Below, in pieces: positions 52,579 to 61,158 of a stretch of 64,000 bases of DNA. Source of the stretch: an uncultured Pseudomonadota bacterium (GTDB lineage Bacteria > Pseudomonadota > Gammaproteobacteria > Steroidobacterales > Steroidobacteraceae); NCBI GenBank assembly GCA_946479515.1, contig CAMLGF010000016.1, positions 1 to 64,000 of the forward strand, in the 5' to 3' direction. A program made the position numbers and the translations under genes. Positions within the stretch are counted from its first letter, which is position 1. Each line of letters opens with the position of its first letter. Under the pieces are notes generated by a model. It did no database searches. It was given only the letters and a program-made list of their open reading frames with translations, and was not told where the DNA came from.

Positions 52579-54237
52579 TTGAAACACGTGTGGTTGGTGG
52601 CCCTGTCCACCTGTGTGATGGCCGGCGCGGCCGCGGCCGGAGCGTCGAGTGCGGATCTCACCGCGTATCGCAACCTTCCCCTGTGGGAGCCGGCAAAGGT
52701 GCCTGATGCGGCGGGCAATGGCCCGCTGGATGCGCCCTTCCTCACGGTATTCCCGCCCCGCGCCGGCACGGCGAACGGCAGCGCCGTGATCGTCGCGCCC
52801 GGCGGCGGCAACATCATGCTGATGTACGGCGGCGAGGGCGCGGACGTCGCCGAGGTCTTCAACGACTGGGGCGTGACCGCCTTCGTGCTCACCTACCGCC
52901 TCGCGCCTCACTACGACAACGACGCGCGCACGCGCGAAGCGGAGCGCGCGCTGCGCCTGGTGCGTGCCAACGCCGCGCGCTGGCATCTCGACCCCGCGCG
53001 CATCGGCTTCATCGGCTTCTCCGCCGGCGGGCACCTGGCGCGCGCGCTGATCGACGCCGCCGATGCGGGCGATGCGAATTCCGCCGATCCACTCGAGCGC
53101 GTGAGCTCGCGACCGGACTGGGCCGGGCTGATCTATGGCGCCGGGCGGACCGCCGAAGGCAGATCGCTGCAGGACTATCCACCTACTTTCCTGCTGTCCG
53201 CCGCCGGCGACCAGGGCCCCTCGCTCGCCAACGCGCAGCTCTTCATGGATCTCACACGGGCCGGCGCGGTCGCCGAGCTACACGTATACCAGCGCGGACG
53301 ACACGGCTTCGGCAGCGGCATCGGCAGCTCGGAGTTCGCCGACTGGATGCCGCGCCTGCGCGGCTTTCTGCGCATCAACGGCTTCCTGCCGCCGGACGCC
53401 GCACCTGCTCCGCCAAACGCAAAGGCGGCCGCAAACGCAGCCGCGGCTCCCTCGCCGGTTCGCACCGTGAACGACGGTTACGGCGACTACGTCTTCGTGC
53501 CCGCCGGCGCGTTCAAGATGGGCGATGACGGCACTCGCGGCTGGGCGCGCGAACGGCCCGCGCACCTGGTCGAGCTCGATGCGTTCTACATCTCCCGGTT
53601 CGAGATCACCAATCGCGAGTGGCGCCGATTCCGCGACGACCCCGGTTACGACGATGCGCGCTTCTGGCCCAATGGTCAGGTGGTGCCGCGCGAGCAGATA
53701 CCCTACTGGACCCAGGCCAACAACCACGGCGGCGGCACGCCGGACAGCGACGAGTATCCGGTGATCGGCGTGAACTGGGACGCCGCCACCGCGTACTGCG
53801 CCTGGCTCAGCGCCCGCACCGGCAAGCGCTACCGCCTGCCCACCGAGGCCGAGTGGGAGAAGGCGGCGCGAGGCACCGACGGCCGCCTCTACCCCTTCGG
53901 CGCCGTCATCGATCGCAGCCGGGCTAACTACGTGGGCGCCCAGGCGTTCGACACGGTGATGCGCGTGGGCGAGCTCGCCGGCGGCGCCTCGCCGTACGGC
54001 GCCTTCGACATGGCGGGCAACGTCATGGAGTGGACGCAGGACTGGTACGACCGCGACTACTACTCGGTGTCGCCGCGCCGCAATCCGCAGGGACCTGCCA
54101 CCGGCGCTTATCGGGTGGTGCGCGGCGGCAGCTTCTTCGTCGAGCCCTTCGATCTGCGCGCCTCGGCGCGCTCGGCGGCATGGCCGTCGTTCAAGGCGCA
54201 TCGCATGATCGGCTTGCGGCCGGTGCGGGAACCCTGA
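52579..54237 (+). CDS. Esterase (BD-FAE/acetylxylan-esterase-like) fused to a formylglycine-generating-enzyme-like domain
   Basis: This 552-residue protein starts with TTG (52579; GAAGGGGG upstream), which gives a clean signal peptide ending near AAAAG. Residues about 25-280 are an alpha/beta hydrolase with PGGGNIMLMYGGEGADVA, nucleophile GFSAGGH, Asp in AAGDQGP and His in RGRHGFG. After an Ala/Pro linker (about 273-292), a sulfatase-modifying FGE/SUMF1-like domain runs to the end: FVPAGAFKMGDDG, RFEITNREW, YPVIGVNWDAATAYCAW, YRLPTEAEWEKAARG and GNVMEWTQDWY, VVRGGSFF. The usual FGE active-site Cys pair is not evident, so this half may be a binding or non-FGE member. The exported location fits polysaccharide deacetylation. 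Confidence 0.85.
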   Translation: MKHVWLVALSTCVMAGAAAAGASSADLTAYRNLPLWEPAKVPDAAGNGPLDAPFLTVFPPRAGTANGSAVIVAPGGGNIMLMYGGEGADVAEVFNDWGVTAFVLTYRLAPHYDNDARTREAERALRLVRANAARWHLDPARIGFIGFSAGGHLARALIDAADAGDANSADPLERVSSRPDWAGLIYGAGRTAEGRSLQDYPPTFLLSAAGDQGPSLANAQLFMDLTRAGAVAELHVYQRGRHGFGSGIGSSEFADWMPRLRGFLRINGFLPPDAAPAPPNAKAAANAAAAPSPVRTVNDGYGDYVFVPAGAFKMGDDGTRGWARERPAHLVELDAFYISRFEITNREWRRFRDDPGYDDARFWPNGQVVPREQIPYWTQANNHGGGTPDSDEYPVIGVNWDAATAYCAWLSARTGKRYRLPTEAEWEKAARGTDGRLYPFGAVIDRSRANYVGAQAFDTVMRVGELAGGASPYGAFDMAGNVMEWTQDWYDRDYYSVSPRRNPQGPATGAYRVVRGGSFFVEPFDLRASARSAAWPSFKAHRMIGLRPVREP

Positions 54238-54313
54238 GCGGCCGCGAGTGTCGCGCGCGCCGGTTCACAAACCGGCGGACCGCGCGACGGGGCGCGCAAC
54301 CACGCGCCGTCTA

Positions 54314-55012
54314 ATGTTCGTGAGCGCAGATCTCAGCGCGCCCAGGAACATCAGTGTGTTCACCGACACAGCCATCGTCGCGACAGAGCGACAGAGCGGC
54401 AGCGAGTGCCGCGAAATCACGCCGGTCGCTGCCGAGTATCGCCTCGCCGCCTGCGACCGCGACGACGCGCGCCGCCGCGAGGCGGAAGCCTTCGTCCGCC
54501 GGCGATTCCTGCGCAGTCATGGCGCGCACGTCAGCAACTTCATGCCGACGCTGCTGCTGCTGAGCGACGCGCACGGCGAGCTTGCCGCCGTGGCGGGCTT
54601 GCGCTGCGCGGCGGATGAGCCGCTGTTCCTGGAACGATATCTGCCGGTCCCCATCGAGCAGGCCATTGCGCTGCGCCGGCCGGTCGCGGTGAGCCGCGCG
54701 CAGATACTCGAGATCGGCAATTTCGCCGCCGCGGATTCGCGCCGCGCGCGCATCCTCATGTCGTTCATGCCGGCGTGGTTTCTGGCGCGCTCCGCGCGCT
54801 GGATCGCGTTCACGGCCACATCCGCAATACGAGCGTTGCTCGCCACGATGGGCGGGCGCTGTCTCGAACTGGCCGCTGCCGACGGCACGCGCGCCGCCGG
54901 CTGCGGCGACGAGTGGGGCCACTACTACTCGGCCGATCCGCGTGTCATGGCGGGCTACCTGCCATCGGCGCGGCGCATTCCCGCGTTGTGGAGGGCGCCG
55001 CATGGAAATTGA
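54314..55012 (+). CDS. Thermostable-hemolysin-family protein (GNAT-like fold)
   Basis: This 232-residue protein matches the T_hemolysin family: RREAEAFVRRRFLRSHGA, VSNFMPTLLLLSDAHGELAAVAGLR, then EPLFLERYLPVPIEQAIA, and SRAQILEIGNFAAAD. The family is predicted to have a GNAT/autoinducer-synthase-like acyltransferase fold, and the hemolysin name comes from one Vibrio member. There is no signal peptide. The start is uncertain: ATG 54314 lacks a good ribosome site, and a GTG at 54356 with AGGA upstream is a good alternative. It overlaps the ligase gene by 11 bp and is the first gene of a five-gene operon. It probably transfers or captures an acyl group made by that ligase (inference). Confidence 0.8.
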   Translation: MFVSADLSAPRNISVFTDTAIVATERQSGSECREITPVAAEYRLAACDRDDARRREAEAFVRRRFLRSHGAHVSNFMPTLLLLSDAHGELAAVAGLRCAADEPLFLERYLPVPIEQAIALRRPVAVSRAQILEIGNFAAADSRRARILMSFMPAWFLARSARWIAFTATSAIRALLATMGGRCLELAAADGTRAAGCGDEWGHYYSADPRVMAGYLPSARRIPALWRAPHGN

Positions 55013-56477
55013 CTGCCTGCTCGGCGACACGCCGCGGCTCGCGCCCGGCCGCACGGCGCTCACGGATGGCATCCGATCCCTCACTTACGGCCAGTTGTCA
55101 CCTCGGGTTCGCGACGAGGCAGCGGTGCTGCGCGAGTCGGGCGGCCTGCGTTTCGCGTTGCTCGCCGAGAACGGCTGCGACTGGGCCATTGCGGACCTGG
55201 CGATCCATCACCTGAACCGCGTGAACGTGCCTCTGCCGGCGTACTTCACCGCCGCGCAAATGCGCCATGCCATCGACGATGCCGGCATCGACACGCTGAT
55301 CACCGACCGGCGCGACGAGCTGCTGGATCGTTGGCCCGAGTTCTCCGTGCTGGGGACGATGTGCGCGGGCACTCTCGCCGTGCTGCGGCGATCGGTGGAG
55401 CCGGCGCAGCGCCGCGCGATTCCCGCCGGCATCACCAAGATCACCTACACCTCGGGCAGCACGGCAGAGCCCAAGGGTGTCTGCCTGCCGGGTGCCGCGC
55501 TCGACCGGGCGACGCGCGCCATGGTGCAAACTACCGCCGCGCTGGGCCTGCGGCGGCACCTGTGCCTCCTGCCGCTGCCGACCTTGCTCGAGAATCTGGC
55601 GGGAGTGCATGCGCCGCTGCGCTCGGGCGCCACCTGCGTGATTCCGGCCACGTCGCAGACCGGCATGAGCTATGGCGCGCTCGATCCGCAGCGCCTGCTG
55701 CACGCGCTGGCCCGGCACCGCCCGGAGAGCCTGGTGTTGGTGCCCGAACTGCTCCGCCTCATCGTGCGCGCCGCGCAGGGTGGATACCCGCTGCCCGACT
55801 CGCTGCAGTTCATCGCCGTGGGCGGCGCCCCGGTCGCGCACAGCCTGCTGGAAGAGGCGGCGTCCCTGCGCCTGCCCGTCTTCGAAGGCTATGGCCTGAG
55901 CGAGTGCGGCTCGGTGGTCTGCCTGAATACACCCCGCGCGCGGCGCCTCGGCAGCGTGGGCCGCCCGCTGCCGCACGTCGGCGTGTCGGTGGATGGACGG
56001 GGCGAGCTGCGCGTCTCGGGATGGGTCATGTCCGGCTATCTCGGCGACACGCAGGTCGAAGGCCCGCGGGAGATCGCCACCGGCGATCTCGGCGAGATCG
56101 ATGCGGAGGGCTTCGTCTACATCCGCGGCCGTCTGCGCAACCTGTTCATCACCAGTCTCGGGCGCAACGTCTCGCCCGAGTGGATAGAGCGCGAGCTCGC
56201 GCACGAGCCGGCGATACGCCACGCGGTGGCGGTCGGCGAGGGCCGGCCGGAGGTGCGTGCGCTCGTCTGCCCCGCCAGGCCTGACCTGGCACGGACGGAC
56301 ATCGAACACGCCGTCGAGCACGCGAACGAACGGCTGCCCGACTACGCGCGCGTGCGCCACGTGGCATGCATGCCCGAGATGCCCACCTTGTCTAACGGCC
56401 TGCTGACCGCGAACGGTCGGCTGCGGCGCGAACGGGTGCTGGAGAAATTCGGCAGCCTGCTCGAAGTGGCCGCCTGA
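55002..56477 (+). CDS. Adenylate-forming (AMP-binding) ligase
   Basis: This 491-residue ANL-superfamily enzyme has the P-loop ITYTSGSTAEPKGVCLP, aromatic pocket FEGYGLSECG and hinge ATGDLGEID. The C-terminal A10 region reads LLTANGRLRRERV, where the usual catalytic Lys is Arg473. It is shorter than FadD-type ligases and looks like the acyl-CoA or acyl-adenylate ligases that travel with thermostable-hemolysin genes. It would activate a carboxylic acid with ATP. Translation is coupled at both ends (11-bp overlap before, 15-bp gap after). Loss of the A10 Lys could slow adenylate formation while leaving thioesterification. Confidence 0.88.
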   Translation: MEIDCLLGDTPRLAPGRTALTDGIRSLTYGQLSPRVRDEAAVLRESGGLRFALLAENGCDWAIADLAIHHLNRVNVPLPAYFTAAQMRHAIDDAGIDTLITDRRDELLDRWPEFSVLGTMCAGTLAVLRRSVEPAQRRAIPAGITKITYTSGSTAEPKGVCLPGAALDRATRAMVQTTAALGLRRHLCLLPLPTLLENLAGVHAPLRSGATCVIPATSQTGMSYGALDPQRLLHALARHRPESLVLVPELLRLIVRAAQGGYPLPDSLQFIAVGGAPVAHSLLEEAASLRLPVFEGYGLSECGSVVCLNTPRARRLGSVGRPLPHVGVSVDGRGELRVSGWVMSGYLGDTQVEGPREIATGDLGEIDAEGFVYIRGRLRNLFITSLGRNVSPEWIERELAHEPAIRHAVAVGEGRPEVRALVCPARPDLARTDIEHAVEHANERLPDYARVRHVACMPEMPTLSNGLLTANGRLRRERVLEKFGSLLEVAA

Positions 56478-56492
56478 AACCTGGAGGAACCC

Positions 56493-57179
56493 GTGTCCCA
56501 CTTTTCCGAACTGATCTCGCGCACCACGTCCGACCGCGCGCAATTGCAGGCCACCCCGGTGATCGCGCGCGCGCTGCGCGGCGAGGTGACTCGCGAGCTG
56601 TACCTGGACTTCCTCGCGCAGGCCTATCACCACGTGCGCCACACCGTGCCACTGCTCATGGCAGTGGGCGCGCGGCTGCCCGCACGGCACCAGTGGCTGC
56701 AGAAAGACCTGGTGCACTACCTCGAAGAGGAGCAGGGACATGACGAGTGGATTCTCTCCGACATCGCCGCCGCCGGCGGCGACGCGGCCGCGGTGCGCGA
56801 CGGTGCGCCCGGCCTCGAGACCGATGCCATGATCGCCTATGCCTACGATACGGTGACGCGACGCAACCCCGTTGGCTTCTTCGGCATGGTGTACGTGCTC
56901 GAAGGCACCAGTGCGGCGCTCGCGCTCGACGCCGCCGATGCCATCCAGCGCACGCTGGCCCTGCCCAACAAGGCCTTCACCTATCTGCGCAGCCACGGCT
57001 CGCTCGATCAGCAGCACGTGGGCCACCTGGCAGCGATCGTCGATCGCTTCGACGCCGCGGCCGACCTGCCGGCGGTCATCGTCTGCGCGCGCGCCATCTT
57101 CCGGCTGTATGGCGACGTATTCCGTTCGTTGGACCCGGCCGGTCACGCGCCGCGGCCGGCTCTCCGGGGGGCCGCATGA
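56493..57179 (+). CDS. Haem-oxygenase-like di-iron (HDO/TenA-like) oxidoreductase
   Basis: This 228-residue all-helical protein starts with GTG (GGAGGAAC upstream). It carries the ligand pattern of haem-oxygenase-like di-iron oxidases: E80-x2-H83 in HYLEEEQGHDEW, E137 in YVLEGTS and the H168-x3-D172-x2-H175 triad in SHGSLDQQHVGH. Relatives oxidise fatty acids or amino acids and can cleave C-C bonds (UndA, CADD and BesC groups). It sits between the ligase and the SDR with a 15-bp gap and a 4-bp overlap, so its substrate is probably made or used by them. Metal content and reaction are not shown by sequence. Confidence 0.85.
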   Translation: MSHFSELISRTTSDRAQLQATPVIARALRGEVTRELYLDFLAQAYHHVRHTVPLLMAVGARLPARHQWLQKDLVHYLEEEQGHDEWILSDIAAAGGDAAAVRDGAPGLETDAMIAYAYDTVTRRNPVGFFGMVYVLEGTSAALALDAADAIQRTLALPNKAFTYLRSHGSLDQQHVGHLAAIVDRFDAAADLPAVIVCARAIFRLYGDVFRSLDPAGHAPRPALRGAA

Positions 57180-57994
57180 CGCTCGCGCACCGACGCATCC
57201 TGCTGACCGGCGCCACGGGCGGCATCGGCCGCGTCATCGCCCGGCATCTGCTCGACGAGGGCGCGCACGTGCTGCTCGTGGGCCGTGACCCGGCCGCGCT
57301 CGATGCGATGGTGCATTCTTTCGCTTCCACGGCCGAGCGGGTGCAGGCGCAGCGCGCCGATCTCACGCGCGCCGCGGACCGCGCGGCGCTCTGCTCGCTC
57401 GCATGCCAGTGGCATGGCGGAGTCGACGTGCTCATAAACAACGCCGGCGTCAATCCGTTCTCGATGTACGAAGACCTGGGCGCGGAGCAGCTCGACCAGT
57501 GTCTCGCCGTCAACGTGCAGGCGCCCATGCACCTGTGCCGCGAGCTGCTGCCCTCACTCAAAGCCCGCGAGTCCGCGGCCATCGTCAACATCGGCTCGGT
57601 GTTCGGCTCGATCGGCTATCCAGGATACGTGGCGTACTCGGCCACCAAGTTCGCCATCCGCGGTTTCTCGGAGGCATTGCGCCGCGAGCTCGCCGACAGC
57701 CGCGTGGAAGTGAAGTACCTCGCGCCGCGCGCGACGCGCACCGCGATGAACAGCGCCGCCGTCGAAGAAATGAATGCCCAGCTCGCGGTGGCGATGGATC
57801 CGCCCGAGCGGGTCGCGCGGCAGCTCATCGCGCTGCTCGAACCGCGCCGGCATTCCTCGGTTGTCGGCTGGCCCGAAAAGTTCTTCGTCAAGCTCAATGC
57901 CCTGCTGCCCGGCCTCGTCGACCGCACCGTCCGCGGGCAGCTGCCACTCATTCGCGCATTCGCGGCCGTGCGCCAGGAGATATTTTCCAAATGA
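57176..57994 (+). CDS. Short-chain dehydrogenase/reductase
   Basis: This 272-residue protein has a Rossmann fold with LLTGATGGIGRVIA, the NNAG motif in INNAGVNPFS, catalytic Ser in NIGSVFGSIGY and YxxxK in YVAYSATKFA. An Arg in the first turn (VGRDPAAL) favours NADP(H). The C-terminal helix region is typical of SDRs that act on acyl or aldehyde intermediates. The ATGA overlaps with both neighbours (57176-57179 and 57991-57994) place it firmly in the operon. It would reduce or oxidise the product of the ligase/di-iron steps (inference). Confidence 0.92.
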   Translation: MTLAHRRILLTGATGGIGRVIARHLLDEGAHVLLVGRDPAALDAMVHSFASTAERVQAQRADLTRAADRAALCSLACQWHGGVDVLINNAGVNPFSMYEDLGAEQLDQCLAVNVQAPMHLCRELLPSLKARESAAIVNIGSVFGSIGYPGYVAYSATKFAIRGFSEALRRELADSRVEVKYLAPRATRTAMNSAAVEEMNAQLAVAMDPPERVARQLIALLEPRRHSSVVGWPEKFFVKLNALLPGLVDRTVRGQLPLIRAFAAVRQEIFSK

Positions 57995-58674
57995 ACATCA
58001 GGACTTCATGGCACCGGTGGCTGGAATCTCTGGCCGTCGCGCTGGCCCTCCTGCCGGCACTGCCCGCGTTCGCGGACGATGCCCCCTTTGCGACCGAGCT
58101 CGCCGGCATCCAGCAAGCCTGGGACCAGGCAAACTACCGCTCGGCCAATCCGGCGGACAAGCTGCGCCAGCTCGAAACGCTGTCGGCGCGCAGCGAGGCG
58201 CTGGCCCGCCAGTATCCGCGCAGCGCCGAGCCGCTGATCTGGGAAGGCATCGTGCTCAGCACCTACGCCGGCGCCCGGGGTGGCCTGGGCGCGCTGTCGT
58301 TTGCCAAGCGCTCCCGCGACTGCCTGCTCGCGGCCACGCGCCTCGACCCCGCCGCCCTGCACGGCTCCGCCTATACCAGCCTCGGCGCACTCTATTACAA
58401 GGTGCCCGGCTGGCCGGTCGCCTTCGGCAGCGACGACAAGGCGAGCGAATTCCTGCACAAGGCTCTGGCGCTCAACCCGGACGGCATGGACCCAAACTAC
58501 TTCCTCGGCGAATTCCTCTACGAGCAGGGCGACTATGCGCGCTCCCTGCAGCACCTGCAGAAGGCGCTGGCGGCGCCATCGCGCCCCGACCGACCCATCG
58601 CCGATGCCGGCCGGCGGGCCGAGATCGATGCGCTGCTGGTGAAGGTGCGGGCCCGGTTGCAGGTCAACCGCTGA
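57991..58674 (+). CDS. Secreted TPR protein, last gene of the hemolysin/ligase operon
   Basis: This 227-residue protein has a signal peptide ending near AFADD. Helical repeats include LIWEGIVLSTYAGARGGLGAL, KRSRDCLLAATRLDP, HGSAYTSLGALYYKVPGWP and GMDPNYFLGEFLYEQGDYARSLQHLQKAL, the last being a canonical tetratricopeptide. It is translationally coupled to the SDR gene by an ATGA overlap. The other four products look cytosolic, so this one may be a periplasmic partner that receives or organises the product. No named family was recognised. Confidence 0.82.
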   Translation: MNIRTSWHRWLESLAVALALLPALPAFADDAPFATELAGIQQAWDQANYRSANPADKLRQLETLSARSEALARQYPRSAEPLIWEGIVLSTYAGARGGLGALSFAKRSRDCLLAATRLDPAALHGSAYTSLGALYYKVPGWPVAFGSDDKASEFLHKALALNPDGMDPNYFLGEFLYEQGDYARSLQHLQKALAAPSRPDRPIADAGRRAEIDALLVKVRARLQVNR

Positions 58675-58697
58675 CCTCCCGGCGCGTTTCGTCATGC

Positions 58698-59786
58698 ATG
58701 AGTCTCGGAAAGCTCGCCTGCATCGGAATTCTGTCCGCCGGCCTCGCGGCTTGCGGCGGTAGTTCGTCGAATCCGCCGCCGGCATCGCCGCCGCCGGCGG
58801 ATCCCTTCGCCGCGGTCGACAGCGCCGCCAACGCGGTCTTCACGGCCCAGGGCCTCACCGGCATGGGCGTGGCCGTCTACGATGCGCAGGGCGTGAAGCG
58901 CTTCGAAAAGATGTACGGAACCTTTGCGCCGGACCAGCGTGTGGCGATCGCGTCGGCATCCAAGATGGTGTCCGGCCTGACGATACTGCGGCTGGTCGAG
59001 CAGGGATTCCTCTCGCTCGATTCGACGACCGGCGCCGTGCTCGGCTGGACCGGCCCGCAGGCCACCATCACGCTGCGCCAGTTGCTGTCGTTCACCTCGG
59101 GACTGCCGCCCGATGCCGACTGCGCCTACCAGCAGCTGGTCACGCTCGCCGACTGCGTGGCGACGATCTCCGGCATGACCCTGGTTGCGACGCCCGGAAC
59201 GCGGTTCGACTACGGCAGCACGCATCTGCACGTCGCGGCTCGCATGGCCGAGGTGGCCACGGGCGAACCCTGGGCCGCGATCTTCGCGGCGCAGCTCAAG
59301 ACGCCTCTCGGGCTCGGCGCCGACGCGCTCTATTACTCCGCGCCGCGCCAGGCGCTGGGCACTTCGAATCCGCTCATCGCGGGTGGCTTGCGCGCCACCA
59401 TGAACGAGTACGCGCGCGTGCTGCAGCTGGAATTCGCTCGCGGCGTGTTCGCCGGCAACCGCCTGCTGGCCGAGGCGCTGTTCGTCGCGCAGGCCACCGA
59501 GCCCTTTCCGGACGCAGTGATCGGCAATTCACCGGTGCAGTCGCTCGGCCTCGAGTTTCACTACGGGCTGACCGCCTGGCTGGAATGTCCCCCGCCCGCC
59601 GTCGACTGCGCCGTGATCTCCTCTCCCGGCGCGTTCGGCTTCACACCCTGGGTAGACCGGGACGGCGGCTACTACGCCATGATCGCGATGGAAGTCGATC
59701 GCTCGCAGATGGGCGTGGTGAACTTCTCGGTGCAACTCGCGCAGCAGCTCAAACCGCTGATCCGCGTGGCACTGCAGGCGCCGTGA
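58698..59786 (+). CDS. Beta-lactamase-fold serine hydrolase lipoprotein
   Basis: This 362-residue protein has a lipobox AGLAACG (Cys19) and a Pro-rich linker, then a class C beta-lactamase-like domain. The SxxK motif is in IASASKMVSG (about residue 98), and the second-motif Tyr is in FDYGSTHLHVA. The third motif, usually HxG or KTG, reads SPGAFGFTP. Such proteins are esterases or D-amino-peptide hydrolases more often than antibiotic resistance enzymes. It is anchored in the outer membrane. The gene follows the five-gene operon after 23 bp and may be read from it, but has no functional link visible in sequence. Confidence 0.83.
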   Translation: MSLGKLACIGILSAGLAACGGSSSNPPPASPPPADPFAAVDSAANAVFTAQGLTGMGVAVYDAQGVKRFEKMYGTFAPDQRVAIASASKMVSGLTILRLVEQGFLSLDSTTGAVLGWTGPQATITLRQLLSFTSGLPPDADCAYQQLVTLADCVATISGMTLVATPGTRFDYGSTHLHVAARMAEVATGEPWAAIFAAQLKTPLGLGADALYYSAPRQALGTSNPLIAGGLRATMNEYARVLQLEFARGVFAGNRLLAEALFVAQATEPFPDAVIGNSPVQSLGLEFHYGLTAWLECPPPAVDCAVISSPGAFGFTPWVDRDGGYYAMIAMEVDRSQMGVVNFSVQLAQQLKPLIRVALQAP

Positions 59787-59788
59787 AT

Positions 59789-59814
59789 GCAGGGCGTCGC
59801 GCGCCAGGCCCTGC
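59789..59814. terminator. Short hairpin between convergent genes
   Basis: GCAGGGC (59789-59795) pairs with GCCCTGC (59808-59814) across a 12-nt loop, between the serine-hydrolase stop and the mltB-like stop. The stem is only 7 bp and there is no T-tract. Confidence 0.45.
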
Positions 59815-59817
59815 GCG

Positions 59818-60855
59818 TCAATGAGCGGTGAAGGAAAGCCCCGCCACCGCGCCGCGCTCCATCTCCTTCCGGATCGCCTGGCCGAGCTCGAGCACGGCGG
59901 AGGCATAAAAAGTGGAACGGTTGTAGCGCGTGATCACTTCGAAGTTGGTGAAGCCCGCGAAGAACTTCGAGGCCTTGCCCGGCGTCGGCAGCTCGAAAAT
60001 CGAACACGGCCCGGCCGGCGGATCCGAGCCCGCGAACACCACGCCCTTGCCCTGCACCTCGAGCACGTCGTGGACGCGTTCGAGTCCGCTGATCAGGTCC
60101 GGCTCGCTGCCCGGCAGCAGCCGCACCGGCGCTTTCGCCACCTCACCGGGAACCCAGCCGAATTCCCGGATGTAGTTGGCGACGCTGCCGATGGCGTCGA
60201 CGGCGCTGCGCCGCAGGTCGATGACGCCGTCGCCGTCGAAGTCCACCGCGTACCTGCGGTAGCTGGATGGCATAAACTGCGGCAGCCCCACCGCGCCCGC
60301 ATACGAACCCTTGATGGCCAGTGGATCGATGCCCTTGTCGCGCGCCAGCAGCAACAGTTCCTTCAACTCGTCGCGGAAGAAATCCTGGCGACGCGTGCCG
60401 TCGAAGGCGATCGTGGCCAGCGCATCCACCGCGCGGAACGAGCCCGTGTTCTGCCCGTAGCGCGTCTCGACCCCCAGGATGCCGAGAATCACTTCCGGCG
60501 GCACCCCGAACTCTTCCCGGGCGCGCCGCAGCTCCACGGCATGCTCTGTCCAGAAATCCTTGCCCGCCGAAATGAGCTCGGGCGTGAGGAATTTCGCGCG
60601 GTAGTTCTCATAGGACCTGGCGGGAGACGGCGCCGAGCTCGGCGTCGGCGTAATCAGCCGCACCACCGTCGGCTGGTAGCGCACGGCGCCCAGCACGCGT
60701 TCGAGATCCGCGGTGTCGATGCCGTGCTCCTCGCTCATTACCTCGATGAACGAGCGCACGTCGGCGCGTTCGAGATAGCCCGAGGCCTGCGCCGACGCTG
60801 CCGCCAGCAGGCAGAGCGCCATCAACGATGCGATCGTCGTGACTACGGGTTTCAC
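59818..60855 (-). CDS. Lytic murein transglycosylase B family
   Basis: This protein of about 345 residues has a signal peptide (SLMALCLLAAASAQASG). The SLT_2/MltB domain has the catalytic Glu in ILGILGVETRYGQNTGSF and the GLPQFMPSSYRRYAVDFDGDGVIDLRRS segment, including an EF-hand-like loop DFDGDGVIDL known in MltB. It cleaves the beta-1,4 bond of peptidoglycan to anhydromuramoyl products. The N-terminal Cys of classical MltB lipoproteins is absent, so this resembles the soluble Slt35-like type. I prefer the GTG at 60855; a TTG at 60888 in frame lacks a ribosome site. Confidence 0.92.
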   Translation of the reverse strand: MKPVVTTIASLMALCLLAAASAQASGYLERADVRSFIEVMSEEHGIDTADLERVLGAVRYQPTVVRLITPTPSSAPSPARSYENYRAKFLTPELISAGKDFWTEHAVELRRAREEFGVPPEVILGILGVETRYGQNTGSFRAVDALATIAFDGTRRQDFFRDELKELLLLARDKGIDPLAIKGSYAGAVGLPQFMPSSYRRYAVDFDGDGVIDLRRSAVDAIGSVANYIREFGWVPGEVAKAPVRLLPGSEPDLISGLERVHDVLEVQGKGVVFAGSDPPAGPCSIFELPTPGKASKFFAGFTNFEVITRYNRSTFYASAVLELGQAIRKEMERGAVAGLSFTAH

Positions 60856-60912
60856 TGAGCGCGCTCGGAATTGCCGCGGGAGACGCAAAGTTAAGCCGCG
60901 GCGCGTGGCGAG

Positions 60913-61158
60913 TCAGTGATCGTTTTCACATGATGCGCGCGCCGGCCGTGAGCCGCGCCCTGCGCGCTTGCCCGCATAGCTCCGCGCGGCCAACTCCAGG
61001 CCCACGAAATCCGAGCGCGCGAGGGCCGCAACCGAAACCTCATCCAGCCCCCATTCCGCTGCGACGGCGCGGGGCCGGCGAACGAAGCGCTCGCGAAAAT
61101 CCGCGTCGGTGAACAAGCGCGCCAGCAGCGCTTCGCAGGCCTCATCCTGATCACGCAT
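60913..61158 (-). CDS. Small partner protein of the DUF692 enzyme
   Basis: This 81-residue protein (ALLARLFTDADFRERFVRR near the start, EWGLDEVSVAALARSDF in the middle) is helical and acidic to residue 50, with one Cys near the C-terminus (RASCENDH). The FRERF-x-P pattern resembles helical domains found in, or next to, DUF692 proteins and some peptide-precursor leaders. The ATG at 61158 overlaps the end of the DUF692 gene by 8 bp. It may bind the enzyme or be a substrate. I do not recognise a named family. Confidence 0.7.
   Translation of the reverse strand: MRDQDEACEALLARLFTDADFRERFVRRPRAVAAEWGLDEVSVAALARSDFVGLELAARSYAGKRAGRGSRPARASCENDH

Noticed and set aside
55098..57146. 682-codon open frame opposite the ligase and di-iron genes
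   Set aside because: No recognisable domain or ribosome site, and it runs against an operon with overlapping starts.
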